DNA of 64,000 nt from Achromobacter sp. AONIH1 (GTDB lineage: Bacteria > Pseudomonadota > Gammaproteobacteria > Burkholderiales > Burkholderiaceae_B). Below, piece after piece: positions 27,411 through 36,042 of this stretch; position 1 is the stretch's first letter, and each line of letters begins with the position of its first letter. The stretch is taken from contig NZ_CP026124.1 in NCBI RefSeq assembly GCF_002902905.1, positions 806,001 through 870,000 on the forward strand, given 5' to 3'. A program made the position numbers and the translations under genes. The notes under the pieces are model-generated. The model saw only the letters and a program-made list of their open reading frames with translations. It was not told the origin of the DNA and made no database searches.

Positions 27411-29092
27411 CACAGCAAGCGTCTATGCCCTTCTCACCCCCCGCTACACATAGGTCGCCCATCAACTGGCTAGCCATTGCCTGCTACGCAGGCTGCGCCG
27501 CCATCGTGCTGCTCCTGTTTTACGAGAATTTTCTCTTTTCGGAAAAATTGGGGCGCCTCGCATCGAGAACGGTGGACGATCTTGCTTTTCAACTCGCCTT
27601 GCGAGACGCGCATACGTCCATAGCCTCCGGACAGTTTTCCAAACTCTGGATCCTAAATTATTATGCCTATGGCTGGCTTTACTGGGCGCCACTCGCCTGG
27701 ATAACCTATCCGCTATATCTGATCTCGTCCTATTTCGGTATCGACTGGCCGCTGATTGTCGTGCCACGCCAGGTCTCTCTTCTATTCGCGCTGGGAGGCG
27801 CCTACTTTCTGCGCAAGATCGTCAAGCGATTCACGCAAAACGAAGCGATCTGCGCCACAGCCGCCCTCATTTATCTGTTATTTCCTGCCATCGCCTTTTT
27901 TTCCATGCGATTCGGCACCGTCACAGAGATTTCGTTCCTGTCGATCCTGAGCGCGTATCTGCTGTTGCGCGACAAAGCATCATCATTCCGGGCCTTGGCG
28001 CCTGCAGTGATAGTCCTTGCCGCGGCTGGGGCCGTCAAGCTCAGCGGGCTGCTCATCGCTCCATTCCTGTTTCTGATCATCGTCAGGCGTCTCATCGGAA
28101 AACCTGTCTGGCACATGCTAGGCACTCTGTTCGCGTTGGGCTCATTGTTCGTCGCAACACTGATCCTTTTGACTAATCCGGCGCTTCTGGCAGCCCCATT
28201 TCATCCCCAGATTCTGCATGACTATTTGGGAGTGTTAAAGCACCACATGCAGGTAACGCAAGTCAGCGGCCTGAACATCAGCCCCTGGCGCCGCTTCTAT
28301 GAGGCTACTTTCCATTCGTGGCTCAATGCCACCGCGATGTTTTTGCTGAGGCTCGGCCTGGTCGTTCACACCCGCCATAGCGTCTCAAGGCGCTTCGAAT
28401 GTTTGGCTGCGCTGATTACCCTCGCGGTCGTCATGGCCTATTTGATATTCGGCATCAAATCCGAAGTCAGCGCCGGCTCCTATTTCACCGCGGTCTCTTT
28501 CCTTATTGCTATCGGCGTGATCGGTTGGCAGCGGTCGGCGGGAGGCGCAGCCGTCCTATTCCTGATCGTCGCACTGCTGGTAAGTGACGTCGCCTTGAGA
28601 GTGCAACGACAAACTGCCATGACCGCCATGGCGGAGTTTCCCTGGAACCACGCGACTTATCTGGTCCAGTCTCTGCGCTCGAAGCCGATCAATAAACGTG
28701 CCGATTTCATAGAAAACTGCATTGCCGCCGACGCCGGCAGCCAGCCGATAAGCCAGATTTTCTACGACTACGAAGTAGCCCCCCCGTTCAACGCCTTATC
28801 CATGCCCAACACCTGCTTTTCAGTAGCGTGGGGCGACCTGTCGCCCGCGGGCACGTACTGTGACAGATCCAATCCTATCCAGTACATTTTGCTGAGTCTG
28901 ACTGCTCCCGGCTTTATGGACGAGGCGGCATTCAACAAACGAATAGCTGGCTTGGAGCCGAGCGTAGTCCAGCGGATGCAACAAGACCGCAGTACGCGCA
29001 CGACGTTGGCCGAGCAAGGATTGTTTGGCGACCAGAAGTTCGTCCGTTTATGCAGCGGCGCGGATGTCGCGATCTTCAAGGCCAAGCCATAG
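27407..29092 (+). CDS. GT-C-like polytopic membrane glycosyltransferase
   Basis: A 561-residue inner-membrane protein with about ten hydrophobic segments through residue 420 and a soluble C-terminal domain. The first periplasmic loop holds RTVDDLAFQLALRDAH with a DD pair like the catalytic loop of PMT/ArnT-type GT-C enzymes, and ILNYYAYGWLYWAPLAW follows. Expected job: use the flipped polyprenyl-phosphate donor to decorate a glycan in the periplasm. It is the last gene of the ATGA-coupled cassette. Confidence 0.74.
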   Translation: MTQQASMPFSPPATHRSPINWLAIACYAGCAAIVLLLFYENFLFSEKLGRLASRTVDDLAFQLALRDAHTSIASGQFSKLWILNYYAYGWLYWAPLAWITYPLYLISSYFGIDWPLIVVPRQVSLLFALGGAYFLRKIVKRFTQNEAICATAALIYLLFPAIAFFSMRFGTVTEISFLSILSAYLLLRDKASSFRALAPAVIVLAAAGAVKLSGLLIAPFLFLIIVRRLIGKPVWHMLGTLFALGSLFVATLILLTNPALLAAPFHPQILHDYLGVLKHHMQVTQVSGLNISPWRRFYEATFHSWLNATAMFLLRLGLVVHTRHSVSRRFECLAALITLAVVMAYLIFGIKSEVSAGSYFTAVSFLIAIGVIGWQRSAGGAAVLFLIVALLVSDVALRVQRQTAMTAMAEFPWNHATYLVQSLRSKPINKRADFIENCIAADAGSQPISQIFYDYEVAPPFNALSMPNTCFSVAWGDLSPAGTYCDRSNPIQYILLSLTAPGFMDEAAFNKRIAGLEPSVVQRMQQDRSTRTTLAEQGLFGDQKFVRLCSGADVAIFKAKP

Positions 29093-29209
29093 ATCTGGCT
29101 GTCGACGGGTCAAGCGCGACAACGTCGTCGCGTTTTCCCGTTGCCTTTCAGATACAACCTGTTGGCCTGTAAATCGCCTTTCCATGTCCACCACGCAAAG
29201 GAATTTTCA

Positions 29210-29965
29210 ATGATCCACTCAACCGCCATCATTTCTCCCGAAGCCAAGCTTGGCAGCAACGTTTCCATTGGCCCTTACTCCATCATCTACCCCAACACCG
29301 TCATTGGCGACAACACCACAATCGGCTCTCACTGTGAGATCGGCCATCCGACGCCCCTGGCCCAGGGAGTCCCGCTGACTCTGGGAGCCGGCAGCCTGAT
29401 CCGTTCGCACAGCATCTTCTACGAAGGCTCGACGTTTGGCGAAAAGTTGGTCACCGGCCACCGCGTCACCGCACGCGAAGCAACCCGGGCCGGCGTGAAC
29501 TTCCAGATTGGCACGCTTTGCGACATCCAAGGCCATTGCTCCATCGGAGACTACGTCCGCTTTCACAGCAATGTACACATCGGGCAGCATTCCACCATCG
29601 GCAATTTCGTCTGGATCTTCCCCTATGTGGTGCTGACCAATGATCCTCATCCTCCCAGCGAAGTGATGTCGGGAGCGACGGTGCAAGACTATGCTGCCAT
29701 CGCCACCATGTCGATCTTGCTACCGGGCGTTACGGTCGGCAAGGGCGCTCTGGTGGGAGCCCACAGCTCGGTCAACCGGGATGTCGCAGCGGATACCGTG
29801 GTCGCCGGCAGCCCGGCCAAGTTCATTTGCGAAACCAGCAAGGTCAAACTCAAAGATGGCTCCGGCAATGCCGCCTATCCTTGGCGCAAGCACTTCCATC
29901 GCGGCTATCCCGAAGAAGTGGTCACCGCCTGGCTGAACGAATTCAGCCCTCCTGCGTCCAACTAG
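29210..29965 (+). CDS. Left-handed beta-helix acyltransferase (hexapeptide repeat)
   Basis: The 251-residue protein has a run of hexapeptide-type repeats from residue 1 to about 200 (IHSTAIISPEAKLGSNVSIG, then AAIATMSILLPGVTVGKGAL later). It closely follows the layout of nucleotide-amino-sugar N-acyltransferases, with a tail containing YPWRKHFHRGYPEEV. ATG 29210 is supported by AAAGGA eight bases upstream. It is the best candidate for N-acetylating the dTDP-3-amino sugar made by FdtA/FdtB, though it is separated from them by 12 kb; an O-acyltransferase role is possible. Confidence 0.82.
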   Translation: MIHSTAIISPEAKLGSNVSIGPYSIIYPNTVIGDNTTIGSHCEIGHPTPLAQGVPLTLGAGSLIRSHSIFYEGSTFGEKLVTGHRVTAREATRAGVNFQIGTLCDIQGHCSIGDYVRFHSNVHIGQHSTIGNFVWIFPYVVLTNDPHPPSEVMSGATVQDYAAIATMSILLPGVTVGKGALVGAHSSVNRDVAADTVVAGSPAKFICETSKVKLKDGSGNAAYPWRKHFHRGYPEEVVTAWLNEFSPPASN

Positions 29966-30265
29966 ACAATGCCGTCAGCGCGGCTGGCTTGCGCTTCGAT
30001 CCAACTCCGGAACCGGGGCTTCCCAGCCGCCCGCCGACCATGGAGACGGAAATGTTCGGATCAAACATGTCCAAGAATAAATCGGTCTCAAAACAGTAAT
30101 TTTTGACTATTGTTGGACGGAATCTACACGGTTGCGCTGGATATACTTGGCGATCTTTCATTGCCCTTGCCAGCCTGTCGATCGCATAGCCGGCAGTCAT
30201 GCCTCCCCTGGCCCAGTGAGAACCAAGATCGTAGCGGGAAACCCCGCCCGCAACCTCCGCCAAAC
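29966..30265 (+). promoter_or_regulatory. 300-bp gap before the phosphoramidate operon
   Basis: No convincing gene is seen. The middle is AT-rich compared with its flanks. A good -35 hexamer TTGACT (30103-30108) lacks a well-spaced -10; TATACT (30142-30147) is too far. A TTG at 30110 is in frame with the next gene, but the 52 residues it would add look non-conserved. This is the longest non-coding gap in locus 1, so it may hold the promoter of the following operon. Confidence 0.3.
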
Positions 30266-31765
30266 ATGACAAAACCGCCAATTCTTCGTCGCTTGGGCAA
30301 CAAGCTGATTGCCACCGATGAACTCGTCGCACGGTTCGACAGCGCCGGAATCCAGCTTGAGGACCTGCAGTCCCGACTGGAGGCGACCGAGCAGATTTCC
30401 CTCAAGCTGGACACCCGGACCGAAGCGCTTGCCAGCGAATTGCAGCGAGAGCAACAGGCGTTACGCGCCATGGTTGCACAATTCAACGATCAGCTGAAAG
30501 CGAACGAAATACACGGAATTCAGTTACACAAACGCGTTGAACAATTGCAGGAACAACTGCTCGCAATCCGCGCGGACCTGGGTCAATTGCCGTCCTACGC
30601 CCAGCTCAACGCGAACCTGGCCGCCCTGCCCGACCGGTTCAAGCAAGATTGCGTGGACCTGCTTCAGTACCACGTCGAACATGACCAGGCGCCCCGCCTG
30701 CGCCCGCCCATACGGCCACGGAAGAACGAAGAGCCCGTGATCGACAAGATCGCGTTCCTGGTCCACTCGAAGGAATTGCTGAACCATTTCTCATGTATCT
30801 GGGATGCACTGCCCCAGGACAGCTTCGACGTGCTGCTGCACGGCGAAGCCGATTTACCGGCCGGGGAAGCCTTTGCTCCCTGGCATTGCCAGGTCTTCCA
30901 TACGACGGACATACTCGGCAAGAAGCTCAAGTATCGATATCTGGTGTCGAATCATCCCGTCGACACCTCGGGCGAACCGTTGATCAAGCGACTGGCCCAG
31001 GTCAACGTGCGTTTCATGTACGCTGCGGGAAAATCAGGCTGGAACCTCTCCAGCTGGAATGCCCTGTACGACGTCATTCTTTGCTTTGGCCCTTATCACG
31101 CGGGGTATTTCTCCCGGCACACCAAGGCAACCATCGTGCAGATCGGGTACCCGCGGCTGGACCGTTACTTCACGTCGCCGTCGGATGCCGCCGCGTTGTC
31201 ATCCTCGCTCGGATGCGCCCCGGACAAGAAAACCGTCGTCTGGCTGCCCACGCACGGCGCCGTCTCGTCCCTAGGCCATTTCAACGAGGAAATCGCCGCC
31301 CTGACAGAGCGCTACAACGTGCTGGTCAAGGTGCATCCATTGACGCCCCGCTCTGATCCCGCCGCGATTGACGCCCTGTCGCAGCTGCCCTTCACGCGAT
31401 TGATCGTGGACTCGACCGACAACCTGCCGCTCTACCAGATCGCGGACTACATGCTGTTCGACTACGGCGGCCCGCCGTTGGCCGGCATTTACACGAACAA
31501 GAAAATGATCTTGTTGAACATCCCGGGAGCCGAGCAGGACGCGCTGATCGGCCGACACTCTCCAGATGCCTTGCTGCGCAACTACATCATCGCGGTTGAG
31601 CCGCAGATGCAGGCCATCGCCGGGTTGCTGGAAAACGACTCGGTCTGGGATCAACAAGCGCAAATGCGCAGCGATCTGCGCAGCCTCTATTTCGCTCCGT
31701 ATTTTGGCTTCTCCACCCAGGTCGCGGCGCAAACATTACTGAACCTGGATCGCGTTCTGGAATAG
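30266..31765 (+). CDS. CDP-glycerol glycerophosphotransferase-like protein with N-terminal coiled coil
   Basis: A 499-residue protein. Residues about 30-108 form a heptad-rich coiled coil; the rest matches the TagB/TagF glycerophosphotransferase fold: IAFLVHSKELLNHF, VVWLPTHGAVSSLGHFNEE, LVKVHPLTPRSD and DYMLFDYGGPPLAGIYTNK. The last stretch replaces the usual DYSS with DYGG, so it is a diverged member. TagB/F enzymes use a CDP-activated donor, and the next genes make a CDP-linked phosphoramidate, so it is a candidate transferase of that group or of a glycerol-phosphate acceptor. This is inference from neighbours. Confidence 0.78.
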   Translation: MTKPPILRRLGNKLIATDELVARFDSAGIQLEDLQSRLEATEQISLKLDTRTEALASELQREQQALRAMVAQFNDQLKANEIHGIQLHKRVEQLQEQLLAIRADLGQLPSYAQLNANLAALPDRFKQDCVDLLQYHVEHDQAPRLRPPIRPRKNEEPVIDKIAFLVHSKELLNHFSCIWDALPQDSFDVLLHGEADLPAGEAFAPWHCQVFHTTDILGKKLKYRYLVSNHPVDTSGEPLIKRLAQVNVRFMYAAGKSGWNLSSWNALYDVILCFGPYHAGYFSRHTKATIVQIGYPRLDRYFTSPSDAAALSSSLGCAPDKKTVVWLPTHGAVSSLGHFNEEIAALTERYNVLVKVHPLTPRSDPAAIDALSQLPFTRLIVDSTDNLPLYQIADYMLFDYGGPPLAGIYTNKKMILLNIPGAEQDALIGRHSPDALLRNYIIAVEPQMQAIAGLLENDSVWDQQAQMRSDLRSLYFAPYFGFSTQVAAQTLLNLDRVLE

Positions 31766-31822
31766 CCCAGGGAACCTGGCCTGCGCCATTCTGATTGCGC
31801 GGCCCTGCATGGAGAGCATTTC

Positions 31823-32341
31823 ATGGTCATATGGTTGATCGGCCTGTCCGGCTCCGGCAAGACCACGCTAGGCAAGGAGATCGCGCGCCTCTGGCGTGGC
31901 CTCGCTGCCAATACGGTCCTGCTTGACGGCGACGAATTGCGGCGCGTCTTCGCGCATGACCAGACCGATGCCGCCTATTCGGTCGAAGGGCGACGAGCCA
32001 ACGCCGAACGCATGACCGCGCTATGCGAAATGCTCGATCGCCAAGGAATCAATGTCGTGTGCTGCATCCTGTCCCTCTTCCCCGACATGCGCACGCAGAA
32101 CCGCGAGCGGTTCAGCCGCTACTTTGAGGTATTCATGGATGCAAGCATGGAAGCGCTGCTACGGCGCGACACCAAGGGCTTGTACCAAGATGCACTGACA
32201 GGCGCGCGCCCCAATGTGGTCGGCGTCGATATTCCCTTTCCGCGACCAGAAACGGCCGACCTCACGATTTCCACATCGGGACCAGAGCCGGACATGACAC
32301 AACTGGCCCGGCACGTGCTGGGCAAGGCCGGCATCGCATGA
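31823..32341 (+). CDS. CysC-like kinase, predicted cytidine diphosphoramidate kinase
   Basis: A 172-residue P-loop kinase of the adenylylsulfate kinase family, with GLSGSGKTT at 7-15 and LLDGDELRRVF with the acidic substrate pair. No other sulfate-activation genes are near. The cluster (glutamine kinase, amidohydrolase, cytidylyltransferase) matches the C. jejuni MeOPN pathway, where CysC-like Cj1415 phosphorylates the 3'-OH of cytidine diphosphoramidate. By that established analogy this is predicted to be the same kinase. GGAGAG precedes the start by six bases. Its stop overlaps the next ATG (ATGA). Confidence 0.82.
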   Translation: MVIWLIGLSGSGKTTLGKEIARLWRGLAANTVLLDGDELRRVFAHDQTDAAYSVEGRRANAERMTALCEMLDRQGINVVCCILSLFPDMRTQNRERFSRYFEVFMDASMEALLRRDTKGLYQDALTGARPNVVGVDIPFPRPETADLTISTSGPEPDMTQLARHVLGKAGIA

Positions 32342-32904
32342 CGCCCACCGATACCCCGCAATATCCCTACGATCGCGGCGCACTGCTGGACGAGCGCAAT
32401 ACCTACTCCTACACCCGCTTTGAAGGACGGGAGTTTCTATGCGCCTGGCGTTCAGCCCGACAGAACTGCGGCCTGGAGACAACTCCGCGCGCCACAAGGT
32501 CGGATGTGGTTTCGTGCCCGACCCATTCGCTATTGGCTCGCCTGACACGGCAACTGGCGCATGCACCGGACGCCTCGGCTTACGCAACCCTGGACCGCCT
32601 GCTGCAAAGGTTCGAGGTTTCAAAACGCCTACACGGACAATACGACGCCTCGTGGCGCCCTACGGACCCTGAGGACTTCAGGGATCTGGAACGATATCTA
32701 TTGTTCGCCGAAGCGCTGGTTCTGGGCTACGAACGGACGCAACGCCTGCAATATCTGAACGCTCTGCTGAAATGCATGGACACGCTTTCCGCGTACATAG
32801 GCGCCCTGGACGTTGATCAGATGAACAGGCTACGCCAACTGCTGAGACATGAACGCGACGCTATCGCCGCCTTGAGCGCACGCCTGCAAGTGACACTCCC
32901 ATGA
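32338..32904 (+). CDS. Unrecognised 188-residue protein of the phosphoramidate operon
   Basis: No family is recognised. The N-terminal third contains YPYDRGALLDERNTYSYTRF and two Cys (CAWRSARQNC); the rest looks all-helical, with FRDLERYLLFAEALVLGYER and a final helix EMNRL-like run rich in Leu/Arg. There is no signal peptide or membrane segment. ATGA overlaps with both neighbours show it is translated as part of the operon, so a dedicated role in making or modifying the phosphoramidate unit, or as partner of the following formyltransferase-fold protein, is likely but unproven. Confidence 0.7.
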   Translation: MTPTDTPQYPYDRGALLDERNTYSYTRFEGREFLCAWRSARQNCGLETTPRATRSDVVSCPTHSLLARLTRQLAHAPDASAYATLDRLLQRFEVSKRLHGQYDASWRPTDPEDFRDLERYLLFAEALVLGYERTQRLQYLNALLKCMDTLSAYIGALDVDQMNRLRQLLRHERDAIAALSARLQVTLP

Positions 32905-33632
32905 TCCTGGACGACGTACTGCTGCTCGCCGCGCCGACCAGCCGCTCTCAAGCCTACCTCCAGGCGCTCGTGGCGCATGACATGCTGCCCGGGCATGTGG
33001 TGCTGATGGGCGACCAACGCCCCAAGCCCAACCCCTCCCTGCCGGTCCTGGAACCCGCGATCGTCGACCTGTTGCTGCCCAGGTTGGACGAACCCTTGCT
33101 GCAGACCTGCGCGACGTCAGGCATTTCCCATGAAACCTGCGATGCCCGCAACGTCAACGACGCGGCAATCGCGGACATCATCCGTTCCATCCAGCCGCGC
33201 GTGGTCATTTATTCCGGCTTTGGCGGTCAAATCGTGGGGGAAGCCATCCTCTCGCTCGGACCACGGTTCCTGCATATGCACTCCGGGGATATACCAACGT
33301 ACCGAGGCAGCACGACGCTGTACTATGCGCTCCTGAACGGCGACCACCCGACAGTGACGGCACTGTTCCTGGATCCCCGCATAGACACGGGCCCCATCGT
33401 GGCTCGTCGGACGTACCCCAAGCCTCCGGCCGGAGCCGACATCGATCACCAGTATGACTCGGCAATCCGGGCGGACCTGCTTCTGCGCGTGATGCGAACT
33501 CGGCTTCTGGCCAACGGCATGATCGACGCGCAGCCGCAACCCCAAGTCGAAGATCCGCCCTACTACGTGATACACCCCGTGCTCAAGCACCTTGCCGTCC
33601 TCTCCCTTGAATCACGGCCCGACCATGCCTGA
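32901..33632 (+). CDS. Formyltransferase-fold protein with altered catalytic triad
   Basis: A 243-residue protein of the formyl transferase family (Fmt, GART and sugar N-formyltransferases). The signature region is FLHMHSGDIPTYRGSTTLYY, followed by LDPRIDTGPIV. In canonical enzymes the triad is Asn-His-Asp; here the His (127) and Asp (162) are kept but the Asn position is His 125. Sugar formyltransferases use N10-formyl-tetrahydrofolate. Whether this one formylates an amine, carries another one-carbon group or is catalytically changed is unknown. It is coupled to the unknown gene upstream and overlaps the glutamine kinase start by eight bases. Confidence 0.8.
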   Translation: MILDDVLLLAAPTSRSQAYLQALVAHDMLPGHVVLMGDQRPKPNPSLPVLEPAIVDLLLPRLDEPLLQTCATSGISHETCDARNVNDAAIADIIRSIQPRVVIYSGFGGQIVGEAILSLGPRFLHMHSGDIPTYRGSTTLYYALLNGDHPTVTALFLDPRIDTGPIVARRTYPKPPAGADIDHQYDSAIRADLLLRVMRTRLLANGMIDAQPQPQVEDPPYYVIHPVLKHLAVLSLESRPDHA

Positions 33633-36042
33633 AACCCGCACGTCTCATGATGCCGCGCACGCCCGGCTGTTCACATTCGGCAGCAAGGCGGAAACCCTGC
33701 AAACCCTCAAGGGCAGGCTCACGCAGGCCACCGTGCCCGACAGCTACTTTTTCTCGATCCAGGAGTGGCAAGCTTCCAGGCCGCGGATCCTGCAGCGTAT
33801 CCGCGACCAATTCCAAGGCGCGAAGCTGGCCGTGCGTAGCAGCGCGTTGATCGAGGATGGCGCCAACGAATCGATGGCAGGCGCCTTCCTCAGCCTGCAA
33901 CATGTCAATGGCGCGAGCCCCGGCGACGTGACCGACGCCATCACCCGCGTCATGCAATCCATGACCGGCAACCCCCAGGACCAAGTGCTCGTGCAGCCGA
34001 TGATCGAGGACATCGCGGTCAACGGCGTCATCATGACGTATGACATGGTGCATGGCACGCCCTACTACTGCATCGATTTCGACGACGAGAGCGGCAGGAC
34101 CGACACCATCACAGGCGGCAGCGTCATCAACAAGGGGCTTTTCGTCTACCGTCACGCCGAACCTGGCTTGCTGCGCTCTCCCCGCATTCTGCGCTTCCTG
34201 CAATTGGCGAAAGAACTGGAATCCCTGTGCGCATGCCTCGCACTGGACATCGAATTCGGCCTGGATCGCACGGGAAAACTCTATCTGTTCCAAGTCCGCC
34301 GGATGGCTAGGGCCCGACACTGGCATCCCGTTACCGAACGCCGCGTCGCCCGACAGCTGGAGTTCGTCGAGCGCTTTGTCCAGGAATGCTCCCTGCCTCG
34401 TGAAGGCGTGGTCGGCGAGCGGACGATTCTGGCCATCATGCCCGATTGGAATCCAGCGGAGCTGATCGGCACAACGCCGCAACCACTGTCATCTTCTCTC
34501 TATAGAACGCTCATTACCCGCAGCACCTGGCGCGAAGCGCGCGCCGAGATGGGCTACCAGGAGCTGGGTGATGGCGAACTCATGTATCTCATCAACAGCC
34601 ATCCATATATTGACGTGCGGATGAGCTTCAACTCTTTCCTGCCTGAGGGCCTGGACCGCGACACGGGCGGCAAGCTCGTGAGCGCCTGGATGAACCGGCT
34701 GGAGTCTTGCCCGGAACTACACGACAAGATTGAATTTGACATCGTTCCGACATGCCTGGATTTCTGCTTCGAACATGATTTCTCGGAGCGCTATCCAAAC
34801 ATTCTCTCGACCGCAGAACGTGAACAGTACACGCAGGCGCTGCGCATCCTGACCAGAAACGCGATCGGGCCGAAGCAGGACTCCACACTGGACCGGGCCC
34901 TGGAACTCGCCGCACAACTGGACGCGCTACGGCTGACTGATGTGAATCACGCGGAACCGCATGCCTTCCTGGTCCGTGCCAGTCACTTGTTGAAGGCCTG
35001 CCGCCGTCTCGGCGTAAAACCATTCGCGGTTGCTGCCAGGCATGCGTTCATTGCCGAGGCGCTGTTGCGTTCTGCGGTGCGTCGCAATGGCTTGCGGCAG
35101 GAGCGCCTGGATGAGTTCAAGCGCAGCATACGCACCATCACTGGCAACATCGTCAACGAGTACTCACAGGTCTGTCATGGCGAGATCTCCCGGGAGGACT
35201 TCCTGACACGCTATGGACACCTGCGTCCCGGCACCTACGAGATCACTTCGCTGCGATATGACGAACGAGACGATCTGTTCCACGATCAGGCGCCACAACT
35301 TGCTCATTCAACGACGCCCGTTTTCTCCATGAACGAGGATGAATGCACTGCGATCGACGGATTGCTGCGCGAATGCGGGCTCGATGTTCTGAATTCACGA
35401 CAGCTGCTGGCCTACGCCGCCCGCGCCATTGCGGCGCGGGAGCAGATCAAGTTCATCTTTTCCAGAACACTGTCCAATGCGCTCTCCGACCTGGTGTCCT
35501 GGGGTGAGAAAATCGGCTTGTCGCGTGAAGATCTCTCATTCCTGGACTGGGCTTCTATCGAGTCCAGTCTCACGGTACCGCCCATGGACTTTCTGGATCG
35601 CCACTATCTGGCGCAGGTCGCGGCCTCGCGCATCCAGATGGAAGCCGCACATGAGTTCAAGCTTGCTCATATCATTTTCAGCGTTCGGGATATCTATGTC
35701 GCAACACTGAATCGCAGCATCCCCAATTTCGTGGGCACAGGGGCGGCGTCCGGACGCATCGTGAAGCTGACTGCCGAGATGTCTGCGCGTGTGAACATCC
35801 AGGGCATGATCGTCTGTATCGAGAACGCAGACCCGGGATTCGACTGGATCTTTACCCAACACCCGGCAGCGCTGGTCACCCGTTTCGGCGGCGCCAACTC
35901 GCACATGGCGATACGCTGCGCGGAATTCGGCCTTCCCGCTGCCATAGGCTGCGGGGACAGTCTCTACGCGCGGCTGACGCAAGCTGGCGCAGCGGAACTG
36001 AACTGCGCAGAGAAGATTCTTAGGCCCTTGCATGCAAAATGA
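33625..36042 (+). CDS. L-glutamine kinase-like (PEP-synthase-type), Cj1418 counterpart
   Basis: An 805-residue protein. The N-terminal domain is PPDK/PEP-synthase-like ATP-grasp with AVRSSALIEDGANESMAG at 69-86; the C-terminal phosphohistidine swivel domain has GGANSHMAIRCAEFGLPA with His 760 as the phosphocarrier. The two-domain form, lacking the PEP-binding barrel of true PEP synthase, matches C. jejuni Cj1418, which phosphorylates the amide nitrogen of L-glutamine. The operon has the next two enzymes directly downstream, which makes this reading much more likely than PEP metabolism. ATG 33625 is preferred to a TTG at 33592. Confidence 0.85.
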   Translation: MPETRTSHDAAHARLFTFGSKAETLQTLKGRLTQATVPDSYFFSIQEWQASRPRILQRIRDQFQGAKLAVRSSALIEDGANESMAGAFLSLQHVNGASPGDVTDAITRVMQSMTGNPQDQVLVQPMIEDIAVNGVIMTYDMVHGTPYYCIDFDDESGRTDTITGGSVINKGLFVYRHAEPGLLRSPRILRFLQLAKELESLCACLALDIEFGLDRTGKLYLFQVRRMARARHWHPVTERRVARQLEFVERFVQECSLPREGVVGERTILAIMPDWNPAELIGTTPQPLSSSLYRTLITRSTWREARAEMGYQELGDGELMYLINSHPYIDVRMSFNSFLPEGLDRDTGGKLVSAWMNRLESCPELHDKIEFDIVPTCLDFCFEHDFSERYPNILSTAEREQYTQALRILTRNAIGPKQDSTLDRALELAAQLDALRLTDVNHAEPHAFLVRASHLLKACRRLGVKPFAVAARHAFIAEALLRSAVRRNGLRQERLDEFKRSIRTITGNIVNEYSQVCHGEISREDFLTRYGHLRPGTYEITSLRYDERDDLFHDQAPQLAHSTTPVFSMNEDECTAIDGLLRECGLDVLNSRQLLAYAARAIAAREQIKFIFSRTLSNALSDLVSWGEKIGLSREDLSFLDWASIESSLTVPPMDFLDRHYLAQVAASRIQMEAAHEFKLAHIIFSVRDIYVATLNRSIPNFVGTGAASGRIVKLTAEMSARVNIQGMIVCIENADPGFDWIFTQHPAALVTRFGGANSHMAIRCAEFGLPAAIGCGDSLYARLTQAGAAELNCAEKILRPLHAK

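Noticed and set aside
31823..32341. Adenylylsulfate kinase of sulfate assimilation
   Set aside because: No ATP sulfurylase or PAPS reductase is nearby; the operon context fits a cytidine diphosphoramidate kinase. Only an assay could settle it fully.
33625..36042. Phosphoenolpyruvate synthase
   Set aside because: It has the ATP-binding and swivel domains but not the C-terminal PEP/pyruvate barrel, and its neighbours match the glutamine-phosphate route.
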